This document shows, in pieces, positions 26,736-35,526 of a stretch of 64,000 nucleotides of DNA. Position 1 is the stretch's first letter. Every line of letters starts with the position of its first letter. Below the pieces are notes generated by a model. The model did no database searches, had not been told where the DNA came from, and saw only the letters and a list, made by a program, of their open reading frames with translations. Source of the stretch: a virus. Location of the stretch: IMG/VR virus record IMGVR_UViG_3300036944_001223, positions 1-64,000 of that record. One strand, given 5' to 3'. The translations under genes and the position numbers were made by a program.

Positions 26736-27158
26736 TTAAATTTGAGCACCGACAACATCTAGTGCATTAAACTGTGCTGACTGCATTACAATCGCATGTT
26801 TTGACACATCAATGTCGCCAGAAGCATAAGAACAGCCGAGGTATTTTCTCAGCAAAGTTCCATCATCTTTGTCAAACATTTCAAAGTCAAAAACTAGGCC
26901 TTGCAGCACACCATCGCCATTTTCCATGGCCACGCCGGCTTTGATCAGTGAGCCTTTGTTTAGCACCATGGCACTAACACTTAATGAGTGTCTAGCCATC
27001 GTTGGCACGTACTCTTGAGCGTGAATGTCACCAATACCACTTGCTGGCTCGGGGCTATAATCATCATTAGAGCGAACAGATTGGAGAAGCCCAACCTGCT
27101 TGCCGTCCAGCACAACGGCAATTCGGTTGCCTGTGCGGGTTTTTAAGTTGCTTTTCAT
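26736..27158 (-). CDS. Tail tube protein
   Basis: 140 residues. TGAGGAAC precedes the ATG. It lies between sheath and chaperone genes. Sequence features (NRIAVVLDGKQVGLLQSV, HSLSVSAMVLNKGSLIKAG, YLGCSYASGDIDVSKHAIV) fit a beta-sandwich tube protomer. Assignment rests on size and invariant gene order (sheath, tube, chaperones, tape measure). Confidence 0.75.
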   Translation of the reverse strand: MKSNLKTRTGNRIAVVLDGKQVGLLQSVRSNDDYSPEPASGIGDIHAQEYVPTMARHSLSVSAMVLNKGSLIKAGVAMENGDGVLQGLVFDFEMFDKDDGTLLRKYLGCSYASGDIDVSKHAIVMQSAQFNALDVVGAQI

Positions 27159-27200
27159 TTCTGTTCCTCAGGAAAGATTTTTGCATGCTCATTGATGTTG

Positions 27201-27210
27201 GCATCACGAC
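27201..27210 (-). promoter_or_regulatory. GTCGTGATGC motif copy 4 (tail tube/tape measure operon)
   Basis: Minus strand GTCGTGATGCCA, lying just after the sheath terminator and 42 bases before the tube gene. TATAAC is 4 bases upstream. Confidence 0.75.
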
Positions 27211-27217
27211 CAACGTT

Positions 27218-27250
27218 ATAAAAAATAAAAGCGCCAACATGGGCGCTTTT
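27218..27250 (-). terminator. Intrinsic terminator after the sheath gene
   Basis: AAAAGCGCC and GGCGCTTTT form a 9-bp stem with a 6-base loop; on the minus strand TTTTATTTTTTAT follows. Confidence 0.9.
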
Positions 27251-27266
27251 GTTATTTAAACTTTGG

Positions 27267-28991
27267 CTAACCAGTAACTGCGCCGCTGTATGGCTTGGCG
27301 TAAACAGTTACAAGAACGTAGTTATTCGGTACAACAGGGGAGCACTCAAATGTTATTCGAGTAACATCACCCTCTAGCGTAGCGGAAATATTTCGGTAAG
27401 CCGGATTTGTTGCGTCCCCAGCTAAAACACCAGGACCTTCAGGCTCTGCTCTGGCCAACTCTTTTAAAGTTGAGTCAGTAATGCTAATGGCTCGAGACAA
27501 TAATAGAGGGTTGCCTTTTTGCCCGCGTAGAACATCAACAGCTGTGCGTACATTTCTGACTGTGAAATCTAATGCAGCGCCGGTTGACTGCTCAACAAGA
27601 TTATACTTGTCATTAGCAAGCCAAGTGCTGATAGATTGTACTACCTTAAAGCCTTCATCGGTATCTTCAACACAGAGAACACCGCCAAGAATTAAAGGAT
27701 CCGTATCGGTAGGATTAAGCAGTTTACGCTCAAAGCCTCTAACAGTCATAACCTTGTTAGTCAAAGGCGTGCCGGGATTAACTCCAGCAAACATAGCCGC
27801 AATTAACGCGGCGGTCAGGTATGGCGGCTTTAATACAAGCTCACCAGTTACTGCGTCATTGTCGTAGTAACCAATATGAACCAGTGATGTTCTTGGGCTG
27901 CCTAACGCTTTCGCCGCATCTAATGCCTGAGCATCAGTCGAAGCTGCTACCATACCACAGACTGCACGCCTTTCACGTCGCAAAACAGTGGAGCACAATT
28001 GAACGTGTGCATCAGCCATTGCATGAATCGCCGCATCGCCTGAAACGGGGCAAACCCACTGTACGTCTGCAGTTTGCAACTTAGCAAAAGCGTCTGACCA
28101 GTCCAGGTTAGTCGTAGTTCCTTCGGATCCGCCGGCAAGATATGTGAATGGAATATTTGCAGGAAGAGTGCCTGAGGCATCAACCCGTGTAGCTACTACC
28201 ATGTTTGCAGCATACGTGTTGAACCATTTCACTAAAGCTTGCAAATCAGCTCTCACGGCATAAGCGGCAGTTTTGCAATCTTGATCAGTTATAAAATCCA
28301 AACCATTTAACGCATTTACATTTTCGCTACTATCTAACGCTGTAGCGCTAAAGCCTGCGATCGTATTGATTTTATCAACAATAGAGCCAACTGTTTTAAA
28401 TGAAGCTAAATCAATAGTTGCAACCGCCGTAGCAGCAGGCGCATTAATAACAACTGTCGTAGCTGTAACTGTTACGGTAGCGGTAGCTTCGGCGCCGTCA
28501 TAAAGAACACTAAAAGCCCCGCGCCCAATATTGTCAGCGTATGCATAACCGTTATCAACATCTGACTGCACAGTCACTTTTTTGCCGACAACTGTACCGC
28601 TTTCAATTTTTACTTTAGTCAGATTATCTGACAAGCCATAATTTGCAGAGGCTAAATTAATAACCGCTGCAGGGACAGAGTTCTGCAGAGCTAAAACAGC
28701 TTGAGTTGCAGGATTAACCCGTACAGCATTGACAACTGAAGGGGCGCCGGTTTCTGCCGACGGGGAGAACGCCTTTAAAACAGCTGTCAGCAATTCACCG
28801 CTGCGAAGAACTGCTTTAGCTTCTTCTGGATTGCCAAAGCGCAAAACCGTCTTAGGCTGTCCGCCAGTTGATTTGCCAACATATGCTAAGGCATTGCCGA
28901 CTGTTAGATTCTGGTTTTGCATTGCATCGTCATTGACCACGCTAGCAGTTGTGGGCGTAACCAGAAGCTGCCCATTGAAAAATACAGACAT
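27267..28991 (-). CDS. Tail sheath protein
   Basis: 574 residues. Phage tail sheath signatures: N-terminal tube-binding arm, GNALAYVGKSTGGQPKTVLRF, then PFTYLAGGSEGTTTNLDWSDAF, and the conserved C-terminal domain with GFKVVQSISTWLANDKYNLVE and DVLRGQKGNPLLLSRAISIT. Role: contractile outer tail layer. A strong terminator follows. Confidence 0.95.
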   Translation of the reverse strand: MSVFFNGQLLVTPTTASVVNDDAMQNQNLTVGNALAYVGKSTGGQPKTVLRFGNPEEAKAVLRSGELLTAVLKAFSPSAETGAPSVVNAVRVNPATQAVLALQNSVPAAVINLASANYGLSDNLTKVKIESGTVVGKKVTVQSDVDNGYAYADNIGRGAFSVLYDGAEATATVTVTATTVVINAPAATAVATIDLASFKTVGSIVDKINTIAGFSATALDSSENVNALNGLDFITDQDCKTAAYAVRADLQALVKWFNTYAANMVVATRVDASGTLPANIPFTYLAGGSEGTTTNLDWSDAFAKLQTADVQWVCPVSGDAAIHAMADAHVQLCSTVLRRERRAVCGMVAASTDAQALDAAKALGSPRTSLVHIGYYDNDAVTGELVLKPPYLTAALIAAMFAGVNPGTPLTNKVMTVRGFERKLLNPTDTDPLILGGVLCVEDTDEGFKVVQSISTWLANDKYNLVEQSTGAALDFTVRNVRTAVDVLRGQKGNPLLLSRAISITDSTLKELARAEPEGPGVLAGDATNPAYRNISATLEGDVTRITFECSPVVPNNYVLVTVYAKPYSGAVTG

Positions 28992-29002
28992 TTTTACCTC
29001 GC

Positions 29003-29221
29003 TTATGCGGGTCGGTTAATAAAAGCCTTAAAACGCTCGTCGAATTCCGACTCGCTAGCTTTGAGGCGATTTGCTCGTCTCTCATCTGCTTCAAAGCCTG
29101 AGATTAACTCAACACGCTTTTCTTTAGTTGAAAGACGAATGCAAAAATCCCTCAAAGTGAGCTCTATTTCAGGGGCACTTTGAAGGGCTGTAGACTTTTG
29201 AGATTTTTGAACTGTTGCCAT
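29003..29221 (-). CDS. Small protein upstream of the sheath gene, unknown
   Basis: 72 residues, charged and helical (IELTLRDFCIRLSTKEKRVEL, RRANRLKASESEFDERF), with no membrane segment. It lies between the tail-terminator-like gene and the sheath with 2-base and 11-base gaps. Small genes in this position are common in myoviruses. I do not recognise a family. Confidence 0.65.
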   Translation of the reverse strand: MATVQKSQKSTALQSAPEIELTLRDFCIRLSTKEKRVELISGFEADERRANRLKASESEFDERFKAFINRPA

Positions 29222-29223
29222 AG

Positions 29224-30054
29224 TTATGTACCCGCAGTAATTTCAACGTCATTAATTTTATTAACTCTTCCGCCGACTCTTACCGGCGCTATGCAGGAAA
29301 AGCTGCACACTACTTGATACATGTTCACGTCATATTCGCCGTTGATTGCATCAACATCTTGCATCCCGACGTTTACTTGCTCAATGCCATTGGATGATAA
29401 AACGGTAAGATTGGCGACAATGATCCGTCTTAAAGCTTTTCTCAACTCTATTCGTTCATCACTGTTAGTAGACCATGCCACTATCGACAACTGCACGTCA
29501 GCAAGCCACCCCTCTGACTCATACCAGTCTAGATCAATAGCATCATACTCATCACCGCCTATGTCTTCGCCAATACCTCGGGCTCCAGAGGTTTCGCTCA
29601 GCATATGTAAAGTGATCAATGGGAATCGCAGCTGCTGCTCAAGCGATGGCGGGGCAGTATATACTTGCACGTATCCGATATCGGCAATAATGTTCCCGCG
29701 TTCAACTTCGACTTTCATCCCCGCTTCTATTCTTTCTCTCATTAATGAGAGCACGTCGGTAGAATGCTCTTCATATGTTGAAGTTGGAGTACCAGAAGCT
29801 GTAACGCTAGAATTCCATGCAACCCCATCAAAGTAATAAACCTTGTAAAAAGCCATAACTTCATTAATGAGAAATGCGGTGTCGAGAAAAACCTTATCGT
29901 CACCCTCGTATGCGACTATTGCGCTGCTATCATTCTCATCAACAAACGAGTCTGAGCCCTTCCTTAACACTCTCCAATACATGGATCCTGCTGGCGGGCT
30001 AATGAACACTCTTAATGCGTTGCCAATTGGTACTGGCTGAATCATTGCAATCAT
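29224..30054 (-). CDS. Tail completion/terminator-like protein with N-terminal Ig-like segment
   Basis: 276 residues from ATG 30054 (MIAMIQPVPIGNAL). Upstream in-frame codons would run through the late motif and into the divergent gene. Residues about 1-85 look like a fibronectin/Ig-like beta sandwich (SPPAGSMYWRVLRKG, FYKVYYFDGVAW). The C-terminal 180 residues (LMRERIEAGMKVEVERG, FPLITLHMLSE, DVQLSIVAWSTNSDERIELRK) fit a tail terminator/completion fold. The position at the head-proximal end of the tail genes agrees. Confidence 0.6.
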   Translation of the reverse strand: MIAMIQPVPIGNALRVFISPPAGSMYWRVLRKGSDSFVDENDSSAIVAYEGDDKVFLDTAFLINEVMAFYKVYYFDGVAWNSSVTASGTPTSTYEEHSTDVLSLMRERIEAGMKVEVERGNIIADIGYVQVYTAPPSLEQQLRFPLITLHMLSETSGARGIGEDIGGDEYDAIDLDWYESEGWLADVQLSIVAWSTNSDERIELRKALRRIIVANLTVLSSNGIEQVNVGMQDVDAINGEYDVNMYQVVCSFSCIAPVRVGGRVNKINDVEITAGT

Positions 30055-30064
30055 GACAATGAGT

Positions 30065-30094
30065 TTGGCATCACGACAAGCGTGACGGCATAAT
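30065..30094 (+). promoter_or_regulatory. Sigma70-like promoter for the inverted gene at 30122
   Basis: TTGGCA (30065-30070), an 18-base spacer and CATAAT (30089-30094) on the plus strand, 27 bases before the ATG at 30122. It overlaps the minus-oriented late motif at 30068-30077. Confidence 0.5.
30068..30077 (-). promoter_or_regulatory. GTCGTGATGC motif copy 3 (sheath operon)
   Basis: Minus strand GTCGTGATGCCAAAC, ending about 13 bases before the ATG at 30054; no ribosome site is visible in between. Confidence 0.75.
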
Positions 30095-30121
30095 GCAGAA
30101 AACACCGGATGGATCTTTATC

Positions 30122-30949
30122 ATGGCACAAGTTAATTATTCAATATCATTCGATGTAGGCTCTCAATTTGAACTTAACGCCGAGATATATCAGCAGATAT
30201 TCCCGCTTTTAAACCAAGCTGTTAAAGCTGTAGCCCAACAGACTGCCAGCAATTGGCAGCAATCAATATATAAAGCAAAATTATGGTCTGTTGAAAAAGA
30301 TAAGTATGCTGGCAGCATAACTTGGTCGATGACTGGTGCGTTTACTGCCATAGTTGAAACCAGTTATCGATATGCGGAACAAATAGAAAGTGGCCGACCA
30401 GCTCGAGACCTGAAGGCCATGCTAGGCACCAGCTTAAAAGTGCGCAGGTCTAAGGCTGGTAATCGTTACCTTTATATCCCATTCCGACATAATATCCCCG
30501 GTAGCGACGCGATAGGTCAGGCTATGCCTAAAAGCGTTTATGCTATGGCTAAACAAATGACGCCATCTGTTATTACTGGGATAAAATCAAGAGAGTCCGG
30601 AACTGGAGCCTATAACATTCACTCAAAAGGAAAAATGATGGTGCCTCAGAACGTCTATGCTTGGGGTGACAAACTACCATCAGGAATGGGGCAAAAGATA
30701 AAACCTGAGCATCATAGCGATCCTTATGCTGGGATGGTTAAGTTTAATACCAGCACACCCGGCGGAGCTAAAAGCAGCACTTATCTAACATTTAGAGTGA
30801 TGAGCGAAAAATCTCAGGGCTGGATTGTACCTGCTCAACCTGGTCAACATATAGCTAAGAATGTAGCAGATGAAATGCGTCCAAAAGCTGAGAACGCCTT
30901 TTCCAAAGCTATATCTATGAGTTTGTCAAAAATAAAAGCTGGCGAGTAG
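30122..30949 (+). CDS. Inverted neck/tail-completion-like structural gene
   Basis: 275 residues on the plus strand inside the minus-strand late region. Sequence: NWQQSIYKAKLW, EKDKYAGSITWSMTGAF, YAEQIESGRPARDLKAML and YLYIPFRHNIPGS. This resembles HK97 gp10-like/minor neck proteins that usually sit between connectors and tail completion genes, exactly where this gene lies but reversed. It has its own promoter candidate (30065) and shares a bidirectional terminator (30931). Function as a virion protein is inferred. Confidence 0.65.
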   Translation: MAQVNYSISFDVGSQFELNAEIYQQIFPLLNQAVKAVAQQTASNWQQSIYKAKLWSVEKDKYAGSITWSMTGAFTAIVETSYRYAEQIESGRPARDLKAMLGTSLKVRRSKAGNRYLYIPFRHNIPGSDAIGQAMPKSVYAMAKQMTPSVITGIKSRESGTGAYNIHSKGKMMVPQNVYAWGDKLPSGMGQKIKPEHHSDPYAGMVKFNTSTPGGAKSSTYLTFRVMSEKSQGWIVPAQPGQHIAKNVADEMRPKAENAFSKAISMSLSKIKAGE

Positions 30950-30961
30950 CCAGCTTTTATT
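30931..30961. terminator. Bidirectional intrinsic terminator
   Basis: AATAAAAGCTGGC and GCCAGCTTTTATT form a perfect 13-bp stem around GAGTA, with T-rich arms on both strands. It separates the convergent genes ending at 30949 and 30962. Confidence 0.9.
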
Positions 30962-31600
30962 TTATCTGCCGAACAAATCCCACCGTCGTAACACCACTCG
31001 CTTTGGCAGCCGCATTCCTTGGTGCATATTTCTATTTGATGGAAAGTCACCAAATACAAAATACTCGCAATATTTCCAGCCGGTTATAGAGTAGGTCTTG
31101 CCAGATGGAGGCTCACCAATTCCGCCAGCCCATGACGGTACGCCATTATCATCAATGGTCGGTATCCCTCCTTCAACAAGGCTTTGATCATTTGCCTTCC
31201 AGAATACTCTATCTATTCTCTCTGGGACGAATAAAAGCCTTTCAGGATTCCCGCCTCTCACTAATGGCAAACTGAATTTATCCGTGGCATTGAGCATTGT
31301 CACTCTGTCGAATTGCCCAGAATCCCACATAGGGGAATCTTCTGGAATACTGACAACTAAGTCGCCCTGTTCCCACAAACCAAGGTCAGCCCATTGGTTT
31401 TGTGTTTTTTGTTGGCATATACCGCAAACAGTTGGCAGGCGATCTTCCCAAATCCTGCCCTTTTTACTGCATAAAGTGCATTTTGGATCTGCTGATCCGC
31501 TGCTAGGGTTTACGCACGAACAAGCAAAAGAAGACTGCCATAAAATGTTTTGCCCCATATTCAATAAGTGCCGATTAAACGCTTCTTTATTGAACTGCAT
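30962..31600 (-). CDS. Cysteine-rich head-tail connector/neck protein
   Basis: 212 residues. The N-terminal third has a cysteine cluster (FACSCVNPSSG, CTLCSKKG, CGICQQK) that probably binds zinc. The rest is beta-rich (GDLVVSIPEDSPMW, NPERLLFVPERIDRVFW). It lies directly downstream of the connector-like gene at 31610, a position filled by head-tail stoppers. I know the Cys-rich pattern from phage neck genes but cannot name the family. Confidence 0.6.
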   Translation of the reverse strand: MQFNKEAFNRHLLNMGQNILWQSSFACSCVNPSSGSADPKCTLCSKKGRIWEDRLPTVCGICQQKTQNQWADLGLWEQGDLVVSIPEDSPMWDSGQFDRVTMLNATDKFSLPLVRGGNPERLLFVPERIDRVFWKANDQSLVEGGIPTIDDNGVPSWAGGIGEPPSGKTYSITGWKYCEYFVFGDFPSNRNMHQGMRLPKRVVLRRWDLFGR

Positions 31601-31609
31601 AATTTCTCC

Positions 31610-32704
31610 TTAGCATACCATCATACGGATTCCGTTGATCTGACTCATCAGACCGCCGTTTGATCCTTCTGGGCCATTCAGTACATGCTCAATAGTCTCT
31701 TCATACTTAGCCATATCGACTGATATAGACTGAGTTAATCCATCGGCGCTTATGGATCCTGATTGTGGCAAATAGGCATCAGCAATGACCTTCATAACCG
31801 CTTTTTTCTTAATCACATCAAGAAGCTCAGGATATTTATTTTCAACATCAGAAAGGCCTGCAGTATAAGTAAGCTGCAGCATAAACGGAATGCTGCGGCT
31901 GCCGGCCAATGCCGTCATAATAAAGGCGTTCATCGTCGTGAATATAGCAGGAGAACTGGGCACTAATCTCACATGTCCATATTTTGCATCAATTCTGATC
32001 CAGTCATTTGGCACATCAAAAAAACCAGTATCTTGCGACGGATAAGCAAATCGCAACCTTTCCACTGAAATTATTGGGCGTTGACGAGTGACAAAATAAC
32101 CCCACTTCTCAAAGTGGAACATATCCGGAGTATAGTCGTAAGCCGGATCCACGCCGTAGGCCATTCCTTCTAACTCATCAATTTGAGCTTGTGTCGGGTT
32201 AAGAGGGAAAAATCGAGTCGGAACTAGCGGAACCCTTAGAGTATGAGAGATCTCTGACTCAGCGGCGCGTATTTTGTCCCAAATATAATCGTCAGAAACC
32301 TTAATGTTCTGAAATACTCCTGCGGCAGCGGCCATGAGTCGATCTTCGCGCATCTCGTTAACAACAAGATCTTTGATGAATAACGATGTTCTAGTCGGAG
32401 AGAACAACGTTTCAACTGTTAGGCTAAACCGCTTAATGCCGATAGCTGGCCCCTGAAGTATCAGCATTGACTGCCCCGCAGGAATTGGCGTAGTTTCTTC
32501 CGAGCTTAGATTTATTGCCACAATCCCTGACAACCATTTAGCACCGGCATCGGCATCGGTCAGCGTCTTTACTGGCAGATACTCCTGCTTGCCATCCATA
32601 GAGTATATGCGGGCCTGAACAACCCCAGTAATAGGTATTGGATTACCGTTTATAAGAACTTTTTGAATAATTTTAGCGGGATCGCCAGCAATAATAGTGC
32701 TCAT
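31610..32704 (-). CDS. Head-tail adaptor-like protein
   Basis: 364 residues. The N-terminal 110 residues form a beta domain (VLINGNPIPITGVVQARIYS). The C-terminal part (KIRAAESEISHTLRVPLVPT, GHVRLVPSSP, YPELLDVIKKKAVMKVIADA) resembles gp6-type adaptors that dock on the portal. Position after capsid genes and before the neck protein supports this. Confidence 0.6.
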   Translation of the reverse strand: MSTIIAGDPAKIIQKVLINGNPIPITGVVQARIYSMDGKQEYLPVKTLTDADAGAKWLSGIVAINLSSEETTPIPAGQSMLILQGPAIGIKRFSLTVETLFSPTRTSLFIKDLVVNEMREDRLMAAAAGVFQNIKVSDDYIWDKIRAAESEISHTLRVPLVPTRFFPLNPTQAQIDELEGMAYGVDPAYDYTPDMFHFEKWGYFVTRQRPIISVERLRFAYPSQDTGFFDVPNDWIRIDAKYGHVRLVPSSPAIFTTMNAFIMTALAGSRSIPFMLQLTYTAGLSDVENKYPELLDVIKKKAVMKVIADAYLPQSGSISADGLTQSISVDMAKYEETIEHVLNGPEGSNGGLMSQINGIRMMVC

Positions 32705-32716
32705 ATTAATTCCTAC

Positions 32717-32743
32717 AAAAAAGGCCGCGATTAAGCGGCCTTT
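32717..32743 (-). terminator. Intrinsic terminator after the head-fibre-like gene
   Basis: AAAGGCCGC and GCGGCCTTT pair across a 6-base loop; on the minus strand TTTTTTG follows. Genes downstream in the same operon need readthrough. Confidence 0.85.
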
Positions 32744-32771
32744 AAAGATAATAACAGGCCGTAGCCTTGCG

Positions 32772-32972
32772 TTATTCTGACGCGATCAAGCCAGCGTCGC
32801 GCAAACTCGTTAGTAAGGCGTTAAATTCTGCTTGTGTCGGCACGTCAGCGGCATCAGGAACATGCACACCTTGCCGAGTAGCTTGGCCAACCAAGAAATC
32901 ACCAACCTTATGATGATTGGTGCCAATATTGAGTTTGTTCAATAATTTTTTAGCGGTTTCAATTACAGTCAT
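32772..32972 (-). CDS. Small head-fibre/decoration-like protein
   Basis: 66 residues. The C-terminus (PTQAEFNALLTSLRDAGLIAS) matches the short helical end of phage head-fibre proteins, in which a D/E-FNxLLxxLRxAGLI helix trimerises. It lies two genes downstream of the capsid gene. Likely a capsid surface trimer or decoration protein; moderate confidence since only the C-terminal signature is recognised. Confidence 0.55.
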   Translation of the reverse strand: MTVIETAKKLLNKLNIGTNHHKVGDFLVGQATRQGVHVPDAADVPTQAEFNALLTSLRDAGLIASE

Positions 32973-32981
32973 GATGTTCTC

Positions 32982-33359
32982 CTAGAAAACTTCACCAGTA
33001 TCGTCTTCAGTTTCAGTTTCAGCGGCAGGCGCATCAGCCAGTAATTTAGCCGCTTCATCTTCCAAGGCTTGTTTATTAGCTGCTTCTTCAGCTGCTAATT
33101 TTTCAGCTTCGGCTTTTTCAGCTTTTTCTCTAGCTTTTTTTTGAGCGCTAGTTTCGGGCTTTGTTTCGACTTTTACGCGAATAGCGTCAGGAATCTCTTC
33201 ATCCTCAGCTAATCGGTATCCAGGCACGGCTAGAAACTGCTCTAGCAACTCATCATTTTCGATATGCTCAGAGATAGATAGCACATCAAGAGTTGGATGA
33301 AATGCAACACCGTTGATCATAGTGATCAAGCCGGGCAATTCTTTAATAACATGGCGCAT
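32982..33359 (-). CDS. Capsid-adjacent protein with charged tail, unknown
   Basis: 125 residues from ATG 33359 (MRHVIKELPGLI); GGGAG lies 8 bases upstream, while an earlier in-frame ATG falls in the capsid terminator. The N-terminal 60 residues form a small globular domain. Residues about 75-125 are an A/E/K-rich helix (KKAREKAEKAEAEKLAAEEA) with an acidic end. It may act as a capsid accessory or assembly factor; no family recognised. Confidence 0.6.
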   Translation of the reverse strand: MRHVIKELPGLITMINGVAFHPTLDVLSISEHIENDELLEQFLAVPGYRLAEDEEIPDAIRVKVETKPETSAQKKAREKAEKAEAEKLAAEEAANKQALEDEAAKLLADAPAAETETEDDTGEVF

Positions 33360-33382
33360 GGCAACACTCCCATCATTAATGC

Positions 33383-33407
33383 AAAAAAGGGCGGACAATG
33401 CCGCCCT
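33383..33407 (-). terminator. Terminator/attenuator after the major capsid gene
   Basis: AGGGCGG and CCGCCCT form a stem with a 6-base loop; on the minus strand TTTTTTGC follows. It fits the need for far more capsid than connector protein. Confidence 0.85.
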
Positions 33408-33421
33408 AATTCATTTTCAGC

Positions 33422-34876
33422 TTAGAAAGGCTTCCAAGCAGCATTTGTTGGAACAATGTTCTTAATCAGAACATGCTGATTCCGCTTGGTGATGCGGAGG
33501 TAACCACAGATCATTTGCAACCATGGAATGATAGGGCTGTTTACTGCTGCCATAGGAATTTTCATCATAGGCAGGTATTGGCGCCACGCAATTGCGTGAT
33601 CCACTGGCGACAAGTTTAGCGCGTAGCTAGAAGTTGAGCCTGGGATATCTTGGTTGTTATCAACGTGAACTGTTGACGCACCGGTTTTGGCAATTTTAGT
33701 CATTTCACGAACATCTGACAGCGCAGCTGTGCCGTTCTTACGTCCGCGATAAATCACATAGCCAGTTTCAGTGCCAGCAGCAGAAGCTGTGATGGTAAGC
33801 GTCACTTTATTGCCAGCTGCAACAGTTACCGCGCCGCCCGTGGCCGCAGTAGTTTGAGTTTCGCCTTTTTCGTTGATACCTGTCACGAAATAAACGTAAG
33901 TTCCGGCCTGACCAGCTGCCCATTGAGATGTAGCGTCACCAGCAGCGGCAACAGCAGTCATTGCAGCAGGTTTGAATGATGCGTTAGCAACGGCGCGAGT
34001 CGCGTGTAAAGCATTGCGAGTTTCGAACGGTTTTTGCATCTTCTCATCACGAATAAACACATCGTTTTTCGTGGCGATGGCACCGTATGACGTTTGGATG
34101 GCGCGAACATGGGTACCATAAGAGATACTGTTCGGCGTATTATCCAGCGCAACACGGAATGCAGGATCAAGAGAGATGTTTAAATCAGTTTGTACTGAAG
34201 GCGGTAAGTATAGATCGGTAATTTTACCGAAGTTACCGTAACCGAAAACAGTCTCAGCAGCACGAGCGATCGGGCTGATATCATTCATCGGTTCGCCGCG
34301 CATATCGATGATATGGTCAGCTGAGTTCAGCTCTTCCATTTGCTGACGTAAACCAGCAAATGATTTTGGCATAACAAGGTCGTTACCTTCAAACAAGCTG
34401 AATTCAATAGATGAAAGCAACTGTTTAGTGCCGTTTACAGTTTCCAGCGCCACCGCGTCGGTGATGTTGTTCTGAGACTGCAATACGATAGGGATCTTAC
34501 GGTAGGTCGTCATATACTTGACTTTACCTACGCGGCGAGCGTACTCACCACTTGTTTCATCAGCGGCGCCGTCTTGGTCGTTAAACGAATCACCCAAGAA
34601 ACCACCGATGGATGATTGCTCAGTCCATTCGTCAAGTACCGCTGTCGCCTTAGGCTTTGGCAATGCGTTGAACAAAGAGAAATGCTGGTTGTCCTGCACT
34701 GTCGCTTGTAATGTAGTATCCAGTGATTGGATACGTAGAGCAGAGCCGCCCTGTAGAGAGCTCATCTCAGAACCATATCCAGCGTTCAAAGATTTTTGCA
34801 GCTCAGCAAGCTCCGCAGAACCAAACTCGCCAGCCATTGAAGCGCCGGAGGTGTCGAGGTTAGTCAGAAAGTCCAT
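33422..34876 (-). CDS. Major capsid protein with Ig-like insertion
   Basis: 484 residues. Position after protease and scaffold, a long N-arm, and HK97-like stretches (KVKYMTTYRKIPIVLQSQNN, GTKQLLSSIEFSLFEGND, YLPPSVQTDLNISLDPAFRV) identify it. Residues 28-53 nearly duplicate a segment of the protease. About residues 310-415 (GTYVYFVTGINEKGETQTT, then ETGYVIYRGRKNG) look like an inserted Ig/fibronectin-type domain, probably displayed on the capsid surface. The N-terminal arm carries a K-S motif at about residues 28-29 that could be a maturation site. Confidence 0.9.
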   Translation of the reverse strand: MDFLTNLDTSGASMAGEFGSAELAELQKSLNAGYGSEMSSLQGGSALRIQSLDTTLQATVQDNQHFSLFNALPKPKATAVLDEWTEQSSIGGFLGDSFNDQDGAADETSGEYARRVGKVKYMTTYRKIPIVLQSQNNITDAVALETVNGTKQLLSSIEFSLFEGNDLVMPKSFAGLRQQMEELNSADHIIDMRGEPMNDISPIARAAETVFGYGNFGKITDLYLPPSVQTDLNISLDPAFRVALDNTPNSISYGTHVRAIQTSYGAIATKNDVFIRDEKMQKPFETRNALHATRAVANASFKPAAMTAVAAAGDATSQWAAGQAGTYVYFVTGINEKGETQTTAATGGAVTVAAGNKVTLTITASAAGTETGYVIYRGRKNGTAALSDVREMTKIAKTGASTVHVDNNQDIPGSTSSYALNLSPVDHAIAWRQYLPMMKIPMAAVNSPIIPWLQMICGYLRITKRNQHVLIKNIVPTNAAWKPF

Positions 34877-34890
34877 GGAAAGTCTCCGGT

Positions 34891-35526
34891 TTAATTAATT
34901 TTAGACAGAACGTCAGCGGGAGCCGCTACGCCTGAGTTAAAAGCAGCTTCACAGCGAGCAACGTCAAGACCTGTAATGCGTCCTGCTGTATGTGCGCTCT
35001 GCGCTTTAGCCATGATCTGACCAGGTGAATCTTGTTCTGGTTCGGACTTGGCTAGAGTTGTGGGCTTTTCAGCGATGGAGACCATCGTCTTGCGCCCGCG
35101 CCCTTGGCTAGATAGAGTTTCAACTCTTTGGCTAAGAGACTTAATTAGTTCGCTTTGGCTTTTTAATGCGCCCAGCGTAGTTTGTAACGCCTTAGTCAGC
35201 GTTTCGTCATGCAATTGCAGACGAGAATCATGCTCAGCTAGCGATTTAGTCAGTTGTTCAACATCAACAACCTCATACTCTTCGCCATCTACGACCATAG
35301 ATTTGGTCATATGCTCTTTTTTCTCATCTTCTGCTGACTCAGCGCCTTCTTCAGTTGACTCAGGCTCTTCACCTTCATCTTCTTCTTCGCCTTCGTCACC
35401 TTCCGCGGCAGCGGCTTGGATCGTTTTATCATCCGCGCCGTCGTCCTGCGGGAGTGCTTTAGCAAGCGTATCCTGCTCAGCAGCCGCCGCTTCGAGTTCG
35501 GCTAGTAGCTCATTGAATTTGCTCAT
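34891..35526 (-). CDS. Capsid scaffold-like protein
   Basis: 211 residues from ATG 35526 (MSKFNELLAELEAAA), overlapping the protease stop by ATGA. Very acidic middle (EGDEGEEEDEGEEPESTEE) and coiled-coil region (TKSLAEHDSRLQLHDETLTK, LIKSLSQRVETLSSQ). It lies between protease and capsid, the standard scaffold position. It contains about eight copies of a hydrophobic-x-K-[S/A] motif, which could be protease cleavage sites. Confidence 0.75.
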   Translation of the reverse strand: MSKFNELLAELEAAAAEQDTLAKALPQDDGADDKTIQAAAAEGDEGEEEDEGEEPESTEEGAESAEDEKKEHMTKSMVVDGEEYEVVDVEQLTKSLAEHDSRLQLHDETLTKALQTTLGALKSQSELIKSLSQRVETLSSQGRGRKTMVSIAEKPTTLAKSEPEQDSPGQIMAKAQSAHTAGRITGLDVARCEAAFNSGVAAPADVLSKIN

